A stretch of 64,000 bases of DNA from Microstegium vimineum (lineage: Eukaryota > Streptophyta > Magnoliopsida > Poales > Poaceae). The first letter of the stretch is position 1. The number at the start of each line of letters is the position of its first letter. The notes under the pieces are model-generated. The model was not told where the DNA came from, made no database searches, and saw only the letters and a list, made by a program, of their open reading frames with translations. The DNA lies in assembly GCA_022036555.1 (NCBI GenBank), contig CM039132.1:54346748-54410747 (forward strand), in the 5' to 3' direction. The position numbers and the translations under genes were made by a program. Of this stretch, positions 38,001-48,199 are shown piece by piece.

Positions 38001-38460
38001 GCTGGCATGTAGAGATGTGAATTGGTCGAGCGGAGGCTGATGGCGCATCCCCCGCTTGGCGCCACCCATCTCGTGCCGCCAGAGTGGAGGAGGAACACAG
38101 TCGCCTTGAAGAAGAACTTCCACAAGACGAAGTCCGGCTCCGTCGCCAACATCCCCTCCAACATGGCCACGAAGGGCGCGAGGTGGAGGACGGAGTTGGG
38201 ATTGAGATTGTGGAGCTCAATCCCGTAGTGGTGGAGGATGTCGCGGAAGAAGTGAGAGGCGGCGTACCGAACCCACGCTCGTGGAACGGAAGGAAGGAGA
38301 CCACATAACCCTCCGGTGGGTCCGGCACGTCGGCGCCTGTGGGGACTATCCACTCTAGGTGTCCGTCGGCGGAGACCTCGGGACTATCCACCATCTCGAG
38401 CGCCCGCTCAGGCTCGAGCGTGCACCGGGCCCGGCTCCTCACCGGATGTTCTCTGGCCAT
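35001..38460 (-). pseudogene. Antisense gene of the Tat-like element (putative gypsy-type domain plus coiled coil)
   Basis: This minus-strand gene has a TATA box at 38631-38624 and an ATG at 38460. Its N-terminal half carries a domain common in plant Gypsy elements (Pfam 'putative gypsy type transposon'): YVVSFLPFHERGFGTP, YGIELHNLNPNSVLHL, NRGWHSQWFYIRN. A Pro/Asp-rich linker and a long Ala/Arg/Glu coiled coil (ELVATRRHAKELEEQLRAA onward) follow. Introns 37042-36956 and 35438-35357 have GT-AG ends and keep frame. A third, 37563-37476, has good sites but does not keep frame. A donor GTAAGTG at 36092 lacks a clear partner. Damage: frameshifts near 38255 and in the C-run near 37873, and TAG at 35109 in the last exon, which otherwise runs to TGA at 35001. 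It converges on the gag gene. Function is unknown. Confidence 0.78.
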
Positions 38461-38623
38461 GAGGGACGTGCCTGGGGAATGGCTCGCGGCGCGGCGGAAA
38501 GTGCGGTTGAGAGGGAGACGCGGCGGCGCAAACCCTAGATGCGAAGGGAGGCAATGTGAGCGGGGTTGGGAGGCAAAGAAGACAAATAGTGCGAGCTCTC
38601 GAAGCGGGGACACGACGCGTAGA

Positions 38624-38631
38624 TATTTATA
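38624..38631 (-). promoter_or_regulatory. TATA box of the antisense gene
   Basis: TATAAATA on the minus strand, 164 bp upstream of the ATG at 38460, in the context CCCTATAAATATC. It supports independent antisense transcription. Confidence 0.65.
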
Positions 38632-41205
38632 GGGACCCAAAAGACGAAGCGGCGCCTCCTCGGCTCTCCGCGCCATGACCCCACAACCCAAATCGCATTA
38701 AATGCGGCCGCTCGGTTATGTCCTCTCCACTGTCCCCGGGAATACCGGGAGCCGTGCGCACGATGGCAGGTAACTGACACCACCCGCCTTTTTCCTCGCT
38801 CTGATACACGCACCCCGTATCTATCATCATTACAGGATCCATCCCGTGCCCACCGTGCCACACGTGCGAGCGCAAGCAGAACCTCCGACTCGCCCGAGCT
38901 CGTCCCACGCGCGCAGAGGTCGGAGGAACGCCCACGTGGCGCAACCAGCGGCGACGGCCCATGGGCCCAGGTAAGCCAAAGGGATAAGGGATATAGACGC
39001 CCTGACGGCCCATTACGGTCTAGATATACGGAGGCCAACCCAGCGGGGTTCGAAACGACCGACTCAGGACAACAGAGCAAGGGGCGAATAGGGAATGGAC
39101 ACACTAGCGGTCATCAGCCTGGCAATCGGATGCTAAGGTCATCCCCAGATTTCATATTTGAGTCCGTCTTAACGGATGATTGGTTCATGGTATTCCTCCG
39201 AAGGAAGGCAACTTGCCCCAGGGAGCCATCGAACGGACCCGGGTACTAGATGAAACCGATTTGGGGTGAGCCACGACATGGGCCACTAGCCGAAACCCTA
39301 TCGAACGGGAACCAGCACCCCACTCAGATTGGCCCGTTAGTAACTCGATGAGCATCCATGGTTCGTCCGCCTCGAGGATAGCATGGATCGGCTCACATTC
39401 CCCTTCTCGCGGAGAGTTGCGCGGGGAATGCACAAGAAAGACGGTACAGACCCGAGACGGTTCCTTGCATCGAGTAAGGACTCGGGGGCTGCCACCGCAC
39501 CCCTCCGCTGGTTCAAGCAACTGGATAACGGGGGGGACGCACTGAGCCTCACTCGTCATAGGTCCGCCGAGGTAAACATGAAGCAAACACATTTCAATTT
39601 CTCATATATATATATATATATTAATCCTTGTAGGGGTTACACGCTTACATACTTTCTAAGAGCCACGGGGCTAGGCCCAATCATCAGACACCAAAAACAC
39701 AAAAACGTTTTACATGGTGGACTGAAGGGAAATCCCCGGCCGAAGGGCCAAAAGCTAGAAATACCACGCGGACGCCCACGATAAGGGCACCGCTGCCCGA
39801 CGCCTGTATTATCCAGGTCAGGCAACCCAGCCGCGGGGCCCAGGGAGTGCCTGCCTGGTCACCGAGACCACGTCGGATGGTGACGTCATGACCCACCGGT
39901 CACCCTGACCCGACATGCTGTAGCTGCGGGAGAATAGCGACCGCCTCGTCTTCAGGAAACCACCGGGCCATGACGACACTACTCCCTCCCCCGGGGTTGG
40001 TTGGTCACTTTGTAGCTAGATCATCCTAGCTGCTCCGTGATCAAGGACGCCGCCGGCGAGTGACTCTGAGCCCGCCGTGCATTGGCAGCCCCGAGTCCGC
40101 CAAACTCGCCGATGGCGACATCGCCATCAACCAACAACCAAGGATGAGCCAGCTCCTGGGGCCATGCAGGCGAACTGCCATGGTTTTCCCAGTGGACACA
40201 TCCTCAGCTACCCTCCGGGAGGGGATAGCACGCCACCGCTCCCCAAAAGCGGAGAGCAGGATCCATCCGACGAAAGGATGGACTCCACACCTTCCGCCCC
40301 TAGGGGCGATGCGTGCAGGGGGTGGTGACAACTTCTCGACCAGCAGGCGGCCGGAATAAGAGAGAGCTCTGCGCACCTCGCAGAGCTTCCTCTGACCTCC
40401 ACCACTGACCGAGACGGGACACCTGTACCCCTAACGCAGAACTTCCTCTGATCTCGGTGCACTCTCAGAAAGGCTGCTCGCCAGGGCGGCTCGAGGGTGT
40501 CTCCGATGAGGTCTTGGGGGAAGAAGATGGGGCATGCCATGATGCGGGATTGTGTGTCTTACCCCGCAGATGGCCGTCCCTATTTATAGCCGTCGAGGCA
40601 CCCACGCGGCAACCGGCCCGCAAAGGCCGCACCACTTGCCTCCCCCAATTAAACCGTGTTGCGCGCCAGCGCCAGTTTCTGAGGGGACGCGGCGGGGCCA
40701 TAAATGGCCAAACAGTCCCAAGGTTCAGGGCTCGCCATTCGGAGTTTGACCAACAGGGAGCGGCGCCCCGCGCCGTACCCTGACGGAAAAACACGGCGCG
40801 CCCGTATTGGACCGACAAGGGGCATCGTCAGGTTCTTTGGGCGACCGCACGGCATCGACCCGTCCACTTGACCCCGCTATCAAGTAGTAGCATAGTGCAA
40901 CGCCGACTCGTCGCATCGAAGCACGTCAGCCCAAGTCCAACAGTGCGCCCCGTGGCAGGACAGGCGTGCAAGCAAAGCTCTGGCTCCGACGTACGGAGCG
41001 GTCTCTCCCTTTCCCACTACCTCATGGGGAGAGCGAAGGGCCAAGCACTATACAAGTCTACTGGATAAGCCCTTAGGAGGAAAAATCATCCTCATAAGGC
41101 CTCGGGGGCTACACCCACCAGAATCCATAAACTTAGCCGAACACCATAAGGACTCTCGGAAGCCTCCGGTGTAGTCCATCACTACATCGCAGGCTCGGGG
41201 GCTAG
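38632..41205. other. Non-coding region between the antisense gene and the 3' LTR
   Basis: About 2.6 kb without pol or any recognised protein. It has an (at)n tract at 39604-39622 and a TATA box on the minus strand at 40588-40581. The phrase 'ctcgggggct' recurs (for example near 39480, 41102 and the purine tract at 41195). An open minus frame of 110 codons at 40540-40208 has no recognisable domain. Confidence 0.5.
40581..40588 (-). promoter_or_regulatory. Second antisense TATA box
   Basis: TATAAATA on the minus strand (context GGCTATAAATAGGG). About 20 bp downstream is a donor-like GGG|GTAAGAC at 40562, and an ATG at 40540 opens a 110-codon frame. It could drive a leader exon for the antisense gene or a separate RNA. 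Confidence 0.45.
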
Positions 41206-42356
41206 TGTCGGATACCTGAGAATAGGGAACCCTAAACACCGGACTTCGCAAAAACAAAAATCACCCCCAGGGCTCTCCGCCCCGTCCGAGCCAGGGTGAC
41301 GTCACTACCCTCGGGGGCTCCCCCGCCTCCAACCAACCGGATCAGCAGCACTCCCTCGGAAGAACTTCCGCCTCGTCCGAGCTAGGGTGACGCCACCCGC
41401 CCTCGGAGGCACTTTCGTCCCGTCCGAGCCAAGGTAATGTCATCCGTGATGCTCCCACCCTCGGGGGCTCCTCCGCCTCGTCCGAGCTAGCGAGATATCA
41501 CCCATGACACCATCTGCCCTCGGAGGCGCCATCGCCACAGCCGGCCCATGGCACCATAGCCGATAGTCAAAAGGTCCACGGTATCTCTCGTCCTTAGGGA
41601 TGGGGCTTCGAGGCGTGCACCGCCATGCTTGCCCCTGTGCATTCCCTATGGTACAGGTTCCTGTGCTGCCTAACCATCGATTGACACTCGCCATGCTCGC
41701 GCCATTCCTCCGACGAACACTTGAACAGGGGTTAGGGCACTCTTAGCCCTGCACGACGGAACGCAGGGGTGCCTGGCCGTGTGCAGCCAACCCAAGCCCA
41801 TGCCCATATTGGGGAACAGCGGTGTTCCCAGTCACGAGAAGCATGGCTACAGCCTCATCAAGGACGAACAGGACCCGGGCGGCGCACCAACAGGCGCAAT
41901 CTTCTCCGACAAGGAAGGCGAATAGAAGCTAAAGCGCTCTCAAGACAACTGCTTCAGCCGAGCCCACTTTTCTCTCTCTCTCTCTCTCTCTCTCTGTTGT
42001 AATCCTCCATCTCTCCCTACGTATAAAGGGGGAGAATGGACCTCTGAACACTATCTCTCTGAATCCTCTGGACTCATTCGCACACACTTACGCTTGCATC
42101 CACGCAAGCTCTCACCAGAACTAAGAACCTATACGCACGAGACCTGGGAACTAGCTTCCCTCTCTCACCATTGCTTGTAGCCCCCCTCTACGAGCTCTCC
42201 ACGCTCGGTAACACGACTCCGTAGCATACTGGACGTAGGGCGTTCGTGCCTGAACCAGTATAAACCCTGTGTTCTCCGAGCGTAACCATTCGATCTCCAA
42301 CACGCTTAGAAATTTACTCTTTGGCTGTCTAGACCCCACCATTTTAGACATCGACA
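41206..42356 (+). repeat. 3' LTR of the Tat-like element
   Basis: It starts TGTCGGATACC and ends ACATCGACA. Its TATAAA is at 42022-42027, and it has a longer (tc)n tract at 41970-41996 than the left LTR. Confidence 0.9.
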
Positions 42357-42570
42357 TGACCCTTGCTTATTAGGGGATGTATTTGGTGGAAACCACAACC
42401 TTCGTAAAAACCCATGCAAACCACGGCAAAAAAGACGTATAAATTCACCCCAAAAAATCACATGTGGATGATATGATGATACACAACCTTGTAAAATATC
42501 TTGTCTAAACTCGACTTTGTTTGTGAGATATAAAAATAATAAATTTCAAGCCAAAAAACTGTCGAGGTGA

Positions 42571-44210
42571 TTTGTTACAAATCTCCAGGAAGGGAGAGAT
42601 CTCTGTAAACCTCAATTATCTCCAAGAAATGGAGTACCATCTTAACGTTTTCAATTGCCAAAGCCAACTTTGGCAGTTGAGCCTTCCAGGACTTTAATTC
42701 TCTTCTTAGATTTTTGAACTTTGCAGACAAGACTTCTGCAGGGTCCAGGATGTGTTCTAGGGCTTTCCATCCATTTACTACTACTGAGATGAAATCATCA
42801 TTATTCAATCAGTGGTTCTCAAATCTAAAAACCTTGGCCTGGGGAATGTTTGTGACGATCTCAACAACACAAGGCCTGTGATCTGAGGTTTCCAACACTA
42901 ATGTTCTAACCATGGTACTAGGGAATTTAGTTGTCCAAGAGTTGGAAGTGAAAAAACAATCAAGTCTCTCCAAAAGAGGTGGGAACTGTTTGTTTGTCTA
43001 GGTCAATTGCCTACCATGGAGAGGAAGTTTAGTGAGGTCAAGCTTGTTTATGGCTTCATTGAAGAGGAACATTTCATTGACGTCAGCCCCTTCCCTATTT
43101 CTATCTCCAGGCCTCCTGATGAGGTTGAAATCCCCAACTATAATCCAATCAATTTTATTAGGCATATGTATATCTCTAAACCACTCAAGAAATTCCCTTT
43201 TGCCACCAAGAGTGCATGGTGCATAAACTATTGTCAACAACTAACACTCATGATTTAACATAGAGGTGAACTCCAGTGAGATGGCAAAAGCATTACTGAA
43301 CACTAGCTGCCCCTGGAAAGCAACACTTTTCCATGCAACCAAGATCCCTCCAAAGGCTCCAATCGAGAAGAGAAACTCAAAAGAGTCAAAGCTTGAGGGT
43401 CAAATGTTCTTGATGAAGTTATTATCTTTATCTCTTGTAAGCATACATTAATATCACTTTTGCTTTCAATAATCTTGTCTCTAACAGAGTTCCACTTCTT
43501 GTCAGAGTTGAGACCTCTGACATTCTAGTTCAGAATTTTCCATGCTCTATTGTCAATCATTACGAGAAATCTGTTGAACAAAAGAAGAAAATAAAATAAA
43601 GACACAAGCCTCCTTCACCCTTGAGCTAGTTATCATTTTCCTTGTCATCTGAATCCTTTTGCTTTCCATCCTTATTCTTTTTTCGGTTTCTTTCCCCCTG
43701 GCTCCATCTTCTTCTTGCCTAGAAGAGACTTCTCCTCAAGTTGATTCTCCTCGAGGTGGCACAAGGAGGTTCATTGCCTCCTCCCTGCTACTACTCTGAC
43801 CATCATTGGCCTGTTTAGAATTTCTTCAATCTGCATCCCTTGGGGCTTGAAAGGACCCGGTTGCGCTCGTTGGGACGCCATGTCAAGCTCACAGAGGGGA
43901 GTGGAAGTAGTAGCTTGAGTGAAAGAATGCATCAATGGTGCTTGCTTAGCAGTGGAGGAGGGTTTTCCTGTTTTTGGTGAAATTTCACTGTGGGCGCGCG
44001 GTGAAGAGGCATTATTTGGGGAGGCGGAGGGCCAACGCTGATGGTGTTTACTCTGCCCAAACTCAAATCAGTCGTTGGGATGTGGGTGACAATGGTCTGG
44101 GGTCCACTAGTCATAGGGCTATGGTTGAAAGCCCAAGGTAGATCTGTGGATTCACTCTTTAGTTGCTAAAGCCATCTTAAAGTTTGGTAAGCTTCTTGTT
44201 TGGGAAGAAT
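42571..44210 (-). mobile_element. LINE 5' part (ORF1 end and endonuclease), 3' truncated
   Basis: The minus strand reads the end of a LINE ORF1 (44210-43600, poor frame) followed by ORF2 starting at 43560. The element stops in the linker after the endonuclease; reverse transcriptase is absent. The family differs from the LINE at 4-9 kb. Confidence 0.75.
42575..43560 (-). pseudogene. LINE ORF2 endonuclease fragment
   Basis: The ATG at 43560 starts MIDNRAWKILN, then TAG at 43527-43525 stands where a Trp (WNVRG) is usual. After a decayed stretch come VYAPCTLGGKREFLEW, WIIVGDFNLIRRPGDRN and ETSDHRPCVVEI, the metal-binding and catalytic blocks of the AP-endonuclease domain. Two more stops, TAG at 42998-43000 and a TGA near 42810, also sit at expected Trp codons (TGG to TAG or TGA). 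The domain would nick target DNA to prime reverse transcription; this copy is inactive. Confidence 0.8.
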
Positions 44211-45199
44211 ATCATCAACACATGTCCAGGGTCCTAGTCAAGGCCTGGGTTTTCAACTTGGAGTTCATTCCTTAGTTCTTCAATTTCACCAAGGGTGTTT
44301 TTTGAAGGCAATTTCACCAAGGGTGTTGACCTTGAATCGAATAGTTTGAACAATGCTCTTTTATTATTAGTAGGTGATGCCATTTACTAGATAATGTGAC
44401 TTACAAGAAATGAAATCGTGTTTATTGATAGATGTCAACTTAAAACTTTTTTGCAGGTATTCGTTATGCTATTGGACACAATGGAATAGTGTGTGAAGAA
44501 AACAAGGAGTGCATCATCCATGTATGCCGAGAGCTAGAAGCGGTGGCTTTGTTATTCTTTGATTCCTTTTGATGACCCTTTAATGTTAGGATAGAGTTTT
44601 AAGTTGGATCATCTATCTAGTTTATGTTATGTCAAAATGTATATAATAATAGATTTTATTCTCTTGCTTGCAAGAGATAATAATGCCGGACTTTATTCAT
44701 ATCTGAAAAAAACAGTTTGCCTCATGTCCACAAACGTGCCTTCGATGGTTTAATTGTGATAGTAGACTCTAATCCATTACTAATAGATAACGGCCAACCT
44801 ACATCGCAGTTTGTTGTTCCTACAAAATGCCTTGTATTTTTCTAGTCAAGTGTGTCTTTCAATAATCAGTTTGGCAAGAGGCTAGGGACAGCTAGACTTG
44901 CACTTCCATTGAAAAATACTCGCCAACAGTCTGGCTTTCAATAATCTTTCAGCTGTGTACACGCGTGGATCATGTTCAACGCTTGCACGGCAGTTAAGAC
45001 TTGGAGTTGTCATGCATTTGTCAATGCTCACTCGCATATGCCAGTAATGTTGCTGTTTTTGCACATTTTAAAATGACGACTCAGAGAAGACCTGCTGCTA
45101 ATCCATAGAGTCTGGAAGGATTCTAAAAATCGCTTGTACGTCCTTTTCAGTTTAAGCTATAAAATATTTTGCTTGTTCCAACAAAAATGACCACATTAA
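44211..45199. other. Spacer, no gene recognised
   Basis: A small direct repeat, aatttcaccaagggtgtt, occurs at about 44282 and 44309. The rest is AT-rich with no supported frame. Confidence 0.4.
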
Positions 45200-45997
45200 G
45201 GGCAGTCCCAATGGTGACGGTTTCTATCTCTATTAATTACTATACCAACTAAGCAAAATACTGATGTGACAGTAGATTTATCACAGAGAGAAGAAAAAAC
45301 AAAGAAACCGTTTCCTATCGATGAAACGAAGTCGACGCGAGTGCCGATGCGGGAGGAAACGACCTTTTCTCCTTTGGGGAGAAACTAGTGGTTTCCTTCC
45401 TTATCCGATCGGATCTCCTGCTCCAAGCTCACTCCCCGCTGTTCAGCTTGGCTTCGTGAAGCTCCGGCCGCTGCTTGACTGCACAGGCGTCGTCGGTCCA
45501 TGCATGCTCAAGCCATGGACGAGGTGGCCCAACACATGGTCGAGGCGCGGAGCTCACGGCGCCGGCTCGCTGCCGCACGCAAATCTCGCGCGAGGTCTCC
45601 CAACGCAGCCTCAGCCACGGATGACGCCGAGTCGGCCGTGGACACACAGGGTGACAGGAGGAAGGCCGTGGACCTTGGATGTTGAGCAGCCAAACAATCC
45701 GTCCGTGTTTCTCCCAGGTGATGGATGAACTCGATGATAGCTTGGTCTCGCATGGCGTGTATGCAACGAGTTGCTAGCTAGTTGTCCTCCGTGTGGAGAA
45801 GATGAGCTCGTCTGCTGCTTGGACGCCGGTGGCAAAGGACGAGAGAAAAAAAGAGAAAAAGCCAATGCGTAGAGGATCCTAAGATGGGAGAAAGAAACAT
45901 AGCGATTGATTGGATAATTTTGTATCAAGACTTTATTTTCTTGATACGGTATCATATACTATAGAAACTACCATTGTTTTTTTTATTGGGACCGCCC
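45200..45997. mobile_element. TIR DNA element with GC-rich cargo
   Basis: The ends are GGGCAGTCCCAAT at 45200 and ATTGGGACCGCCC at 45997, a 13-bp inverted repeat with one mismatch, and both ends share GGTTTC/GAAAC nearby. Flanks are ...ATTAA and TTATT...; a TTA duplication one base out of register is possible but not clean, so I do not assign a superfamily. The middle (45315-45740) is GC-rich and gene-like while the ends are AT-rich, which suggests a captured host fragment. The frames inside have no recognised domain. Confidence 0.6.
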
Positions 45998-46341
45998 TTA
46001 TTACATTAGTTGTACTAGTATATCTTAACATCACCAACATACAATAATTAACACACCTAGAAATACAGGCAACTTTGTCTCTGTTCTTTCTGACCTATCC
46101 TGTTCGCTTGACTTATCAGTCATCGAAACAGTATTTTTCTCCGAAAACAGCATCTGTCGGCTTATTAACCACCAAAACGCTCAGGTTTAACTACCGGCTT
46201 ATCTGCAGGCTTCAATCATATGCAGCAACTATACCTCAGAATAACATAGAATATACTTGCGGAGCTCCAATTAACATGATCTGTTGCTTTTGCTGCTTGT
46301 TGGTAGGATGAATGTTTTATATTTTCTTTTCTGGAGAAAGG
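45998..46341. other. Spacer, no gene recognised
   Basis: AT-rich, no supported feature. Confidence 0.4.
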
Positions 46342-46658
46342 ACGTGGCATAGTATTGCTATTTTTTATTTATTTATTTTAGAAATAAGGTTTCCCCGCTT
46401 TATTAACAATAAAGCGATAAAAGCATTCCAAGTTGTTAGCAGTTAAACATATCTGCCAACATCACAAAGAAGGACCGACACAAAACAGTTTTCCACTCGA
46501 CTAATAGACTCTAAACCCTCTCCAAACGATCACTAGACTGAACCACATTTGTAGAGCCCCTCGCAAGACTAAGAAGCCCACGTTGCCGATCTTGATACTT
46601 GATATATACTCCGTCCGCCATGCAATTCTCGGAGGTAAACGTGGTATAGTATTGCTAT
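46342..46658 (-). mobile_element. 5'-truncated LINE or other retroposon with 20-bp target duplication
   Basis: A 277-bp insert (46362-46638) is bounded by direct repeats acgtggcatagtattgctat (46342-46361) and the same with one change (46639-46658). Next to the left repeat is a T-rich tail on the plus strand (ttttttatttatttatttta), an A-tail on the minus strand. Just before the tail, minus-strand TTAATAAAGCGGGGAAACC resembles plant LINE 3' UTR ends. Confidence 0.85.
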
Positions 46659-47400
46659 CAAAGGCCCAACAAGATAACCCAATTCGGCCCAATTCCAAGA
46701 ACCCCGTGTGGTTCAGAAAATAATTTATTTGTGATCGGTGGACGGCTACACTTGATCCGGGTCAGTAGCTAACACTAACACGCCCCGTTTGGATGCGTGG
46801 GCAATGGATAGTCCTGTATTTCTGGGTCGTCCGTATTTGGTTGGAGCTCTTAGGTAGCTGTGAATTGACACTATGATAGTACTAGTATGTGAGTGTGTTT
46901 GATGGGATGTGAATTGGATCTGAACAACATTAGGATTTTAGTTCGTATTTGACGTTTTTGGAATTTTGTGAAAACGAGCTTTACCTGGAACAAATTCGAT
47001 CTGTAGCACTAGCTATACTGAGCGTAAGTAGGTCGTGTTGCAGAAAAGGAAACTGGAATCAACGTGTTAGCACTAACCGTGGAGCTAGAGGAAGAAGGGA
47101 TCAAAGGGGAACAATTGGCGGATTTAGGATTTAGGATCATCTCCCCTCTCCGCCTCAAGCCCTTCAACAATCAAGCATTATTTTGATGAGTGATTATAAG
47201 GACGTCACAACAAGCACATTGCATTGCATTGCAGGAACAACGGCCTGTCCAGGAAACATACTACTGTAGGAAGGATGATGGATCATATCCTGATGAGTAG
47301 AAGTACAATTTCGTAGCATGCATAACGTTGACACAGCGACACTGAACCAGAAACAAAATACTGCAAAAGTCTGGCTCATCATCGCCGTTACTACTAGTAG
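46659..47400. other. Spacer downstream of the LITTLE ZIPPER gene
   Basis: The start GCCCCGTTTGGATG at 46783 resembles a Tourist/hAT-type MITE end, but I found no matching right end. No gene is seen. Confidence 0.4.
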
Positions 47401-47515
47401 TTCCTAACCTCCGGAATAATACTACACTACAGTACGGAGTAGCTCCTAATTACAAAAGTCAAGCGTTGCAGCATCTTCATTGTTGCGCGCGAGCAGTGGC
47501 GGTCACTTGCTCACT

Positions 47516-47764
47516 TCACTTGGGCTGCTGCTTGCCGGCCGCCTTCGCCTTGGGGTGGCTACGGTTCGCGGTGGCAGCAGAAGCGCCGGCGGCGGAAGCG
47601 GAAGCGGCGCCCTGCTGGGACGCGTGCTGCTGCTTGAGCTGGGCGAGGAGGGCCTTGTTCTCCTGATCCAGCTGCTGCGCCTTCCTCCGCAGCCGCTCGT
47701 TCTCCTGCATCATCAGCAGGTTCTCCAGGCACAGGCTCGTCGTCGTCGTCTTCACCCGCTCCAT
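47516..47764 (-). CDS. ZPR: LITTLE ZIPPER protein (82 aa)
   Basis: The frame from the ATG at 47764 encodes MERVKTTTTSLCLENLL, then MMQENERLRRKAQQLDQENK and ALLAQLKQQ, followed by an Ala/Ser/Lys tail. The ENERLRRKAQ...QENKALL leucine zipper at residues 9-45 and the MER start match the LITTLE ZIPPER family (ZPR3/4 type, usually 65-110 aa). These small nuclear proteins have the HD-ZIP III zipper but no homeodomain; they form inactive heterodimers with HD-ZIP III factors and tune meristem and leaf polarity, and are themselves switched on by HD-ZIP III. The open frame continues upstream, but a splice acceptor (gcatgcag) at 47820 puts that part in a 5' leader. The whole CDS lies in one exon. A TATA box is at 48196-48190. 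Confidence 0.9.
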   Translation of the reverse strand: MERVKTTTTSLCLENLLMMQENERLRRKAQQLDQENKALLAQLKQQHASQQGAASASAAGASAATANRSHPKAKAAGKQQPK

Positions 47765-47819
47765 TTCTGATCTTCCTGCCAGCCTCCGTCGACGATCCTC
47801 CTCCTGCGAGCTCAGCTCT

Positions 47820-48079
47820 CTGCATGCATCCAAAAGAACCAAATTAAACGTTCAGAAAAAACACATGCACATTATATTGCGTATAATGTAACAAGATTCA
47901 TGCATGTCTGATGGTATTTGCAAGATTCATGAATACATCCTCTACATTTCTATCACACACACACCTCACTAGCAGTCATGATCCGAAAATGAATGTAAGT
48001 AGAGAATAAAACGAAAACAAGAAACAAAGGCTTGATCGAGGCAGTCATTCTCTACTCCTACATTTCTATCACTGCGCAC
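47820..48079 (-). other. Probable 5'-UTR intron of the LITTLE ZIPPER gene
   Basis: The acceptor minus-strand ggatgcatgcag lies at 47820. A donor gtgcgcag at 48079 would give a 260-nt intron. A second copy of the same donor context (agtgag|gtgtgtg, near 47967) results from a local duplication and is an alternative. Confidence 0.5.
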
Positions 48080-48189
48080 CTCACTGAAGTTTGAAGGCTA
48101 GCTAGCTTCAAGACGGAGCTCGACGTTGTTCTGCTACTGATGTCTGATGCTAGTATGCTTGGCTCGAGACAATGCCTGGGTGGGGGTCC

Positions 48190-48196
48190 ATTTATA
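48190..48196 (-). promoter_or_regulatory. TATA box of the LITTLE ZIPPER gene
   Basis: CCTATAAATGG on the minus strand lies about 110 bp upstream of the putative leader-intron donor and 430 bp upstream of the start codon. Confidence 0.6.
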
Positions 48197-48199
48197 GGC

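Larger units (their letters stand above)
31226..42356 (+). mobile_element. Gypsy (Tat-like) LTR retrotransposon lacking pol, with antisense gene; 11.1 kb
   Basis: Two LTRs (31226-32362, 41206-42356) flank 8.8 kb. The primer-binding site TGGTGCGCCAGGTAGGGG starts at 32365, and the purine tract GGCTCGGGGGCTAG ends at 41205, so the element reads left to right. The flanks are CGGCC and TGACC, matching at three of five bases and differing by transitions, so a decayed duplication is possible. The sense strand holds gag and a protease remnant (32417-34434). No reverse transcriptase, RNase H or integrase motif was found. The antisense strand carries a spliced gene (38460-35001). Antisense ORFs are known in the Tat group of Gypsy elements, for example Grande. 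Confidence 0.88.

Noticed and set aside
30354..41205. Idea that the plus-strand LINE end at 30.4 kb and the LINE at 42.6 kb are one element split by the Gypsy insertion
   Set aside because: They lie on opposite strands and belong to different parts of the protein, so one insertion cannot join them.
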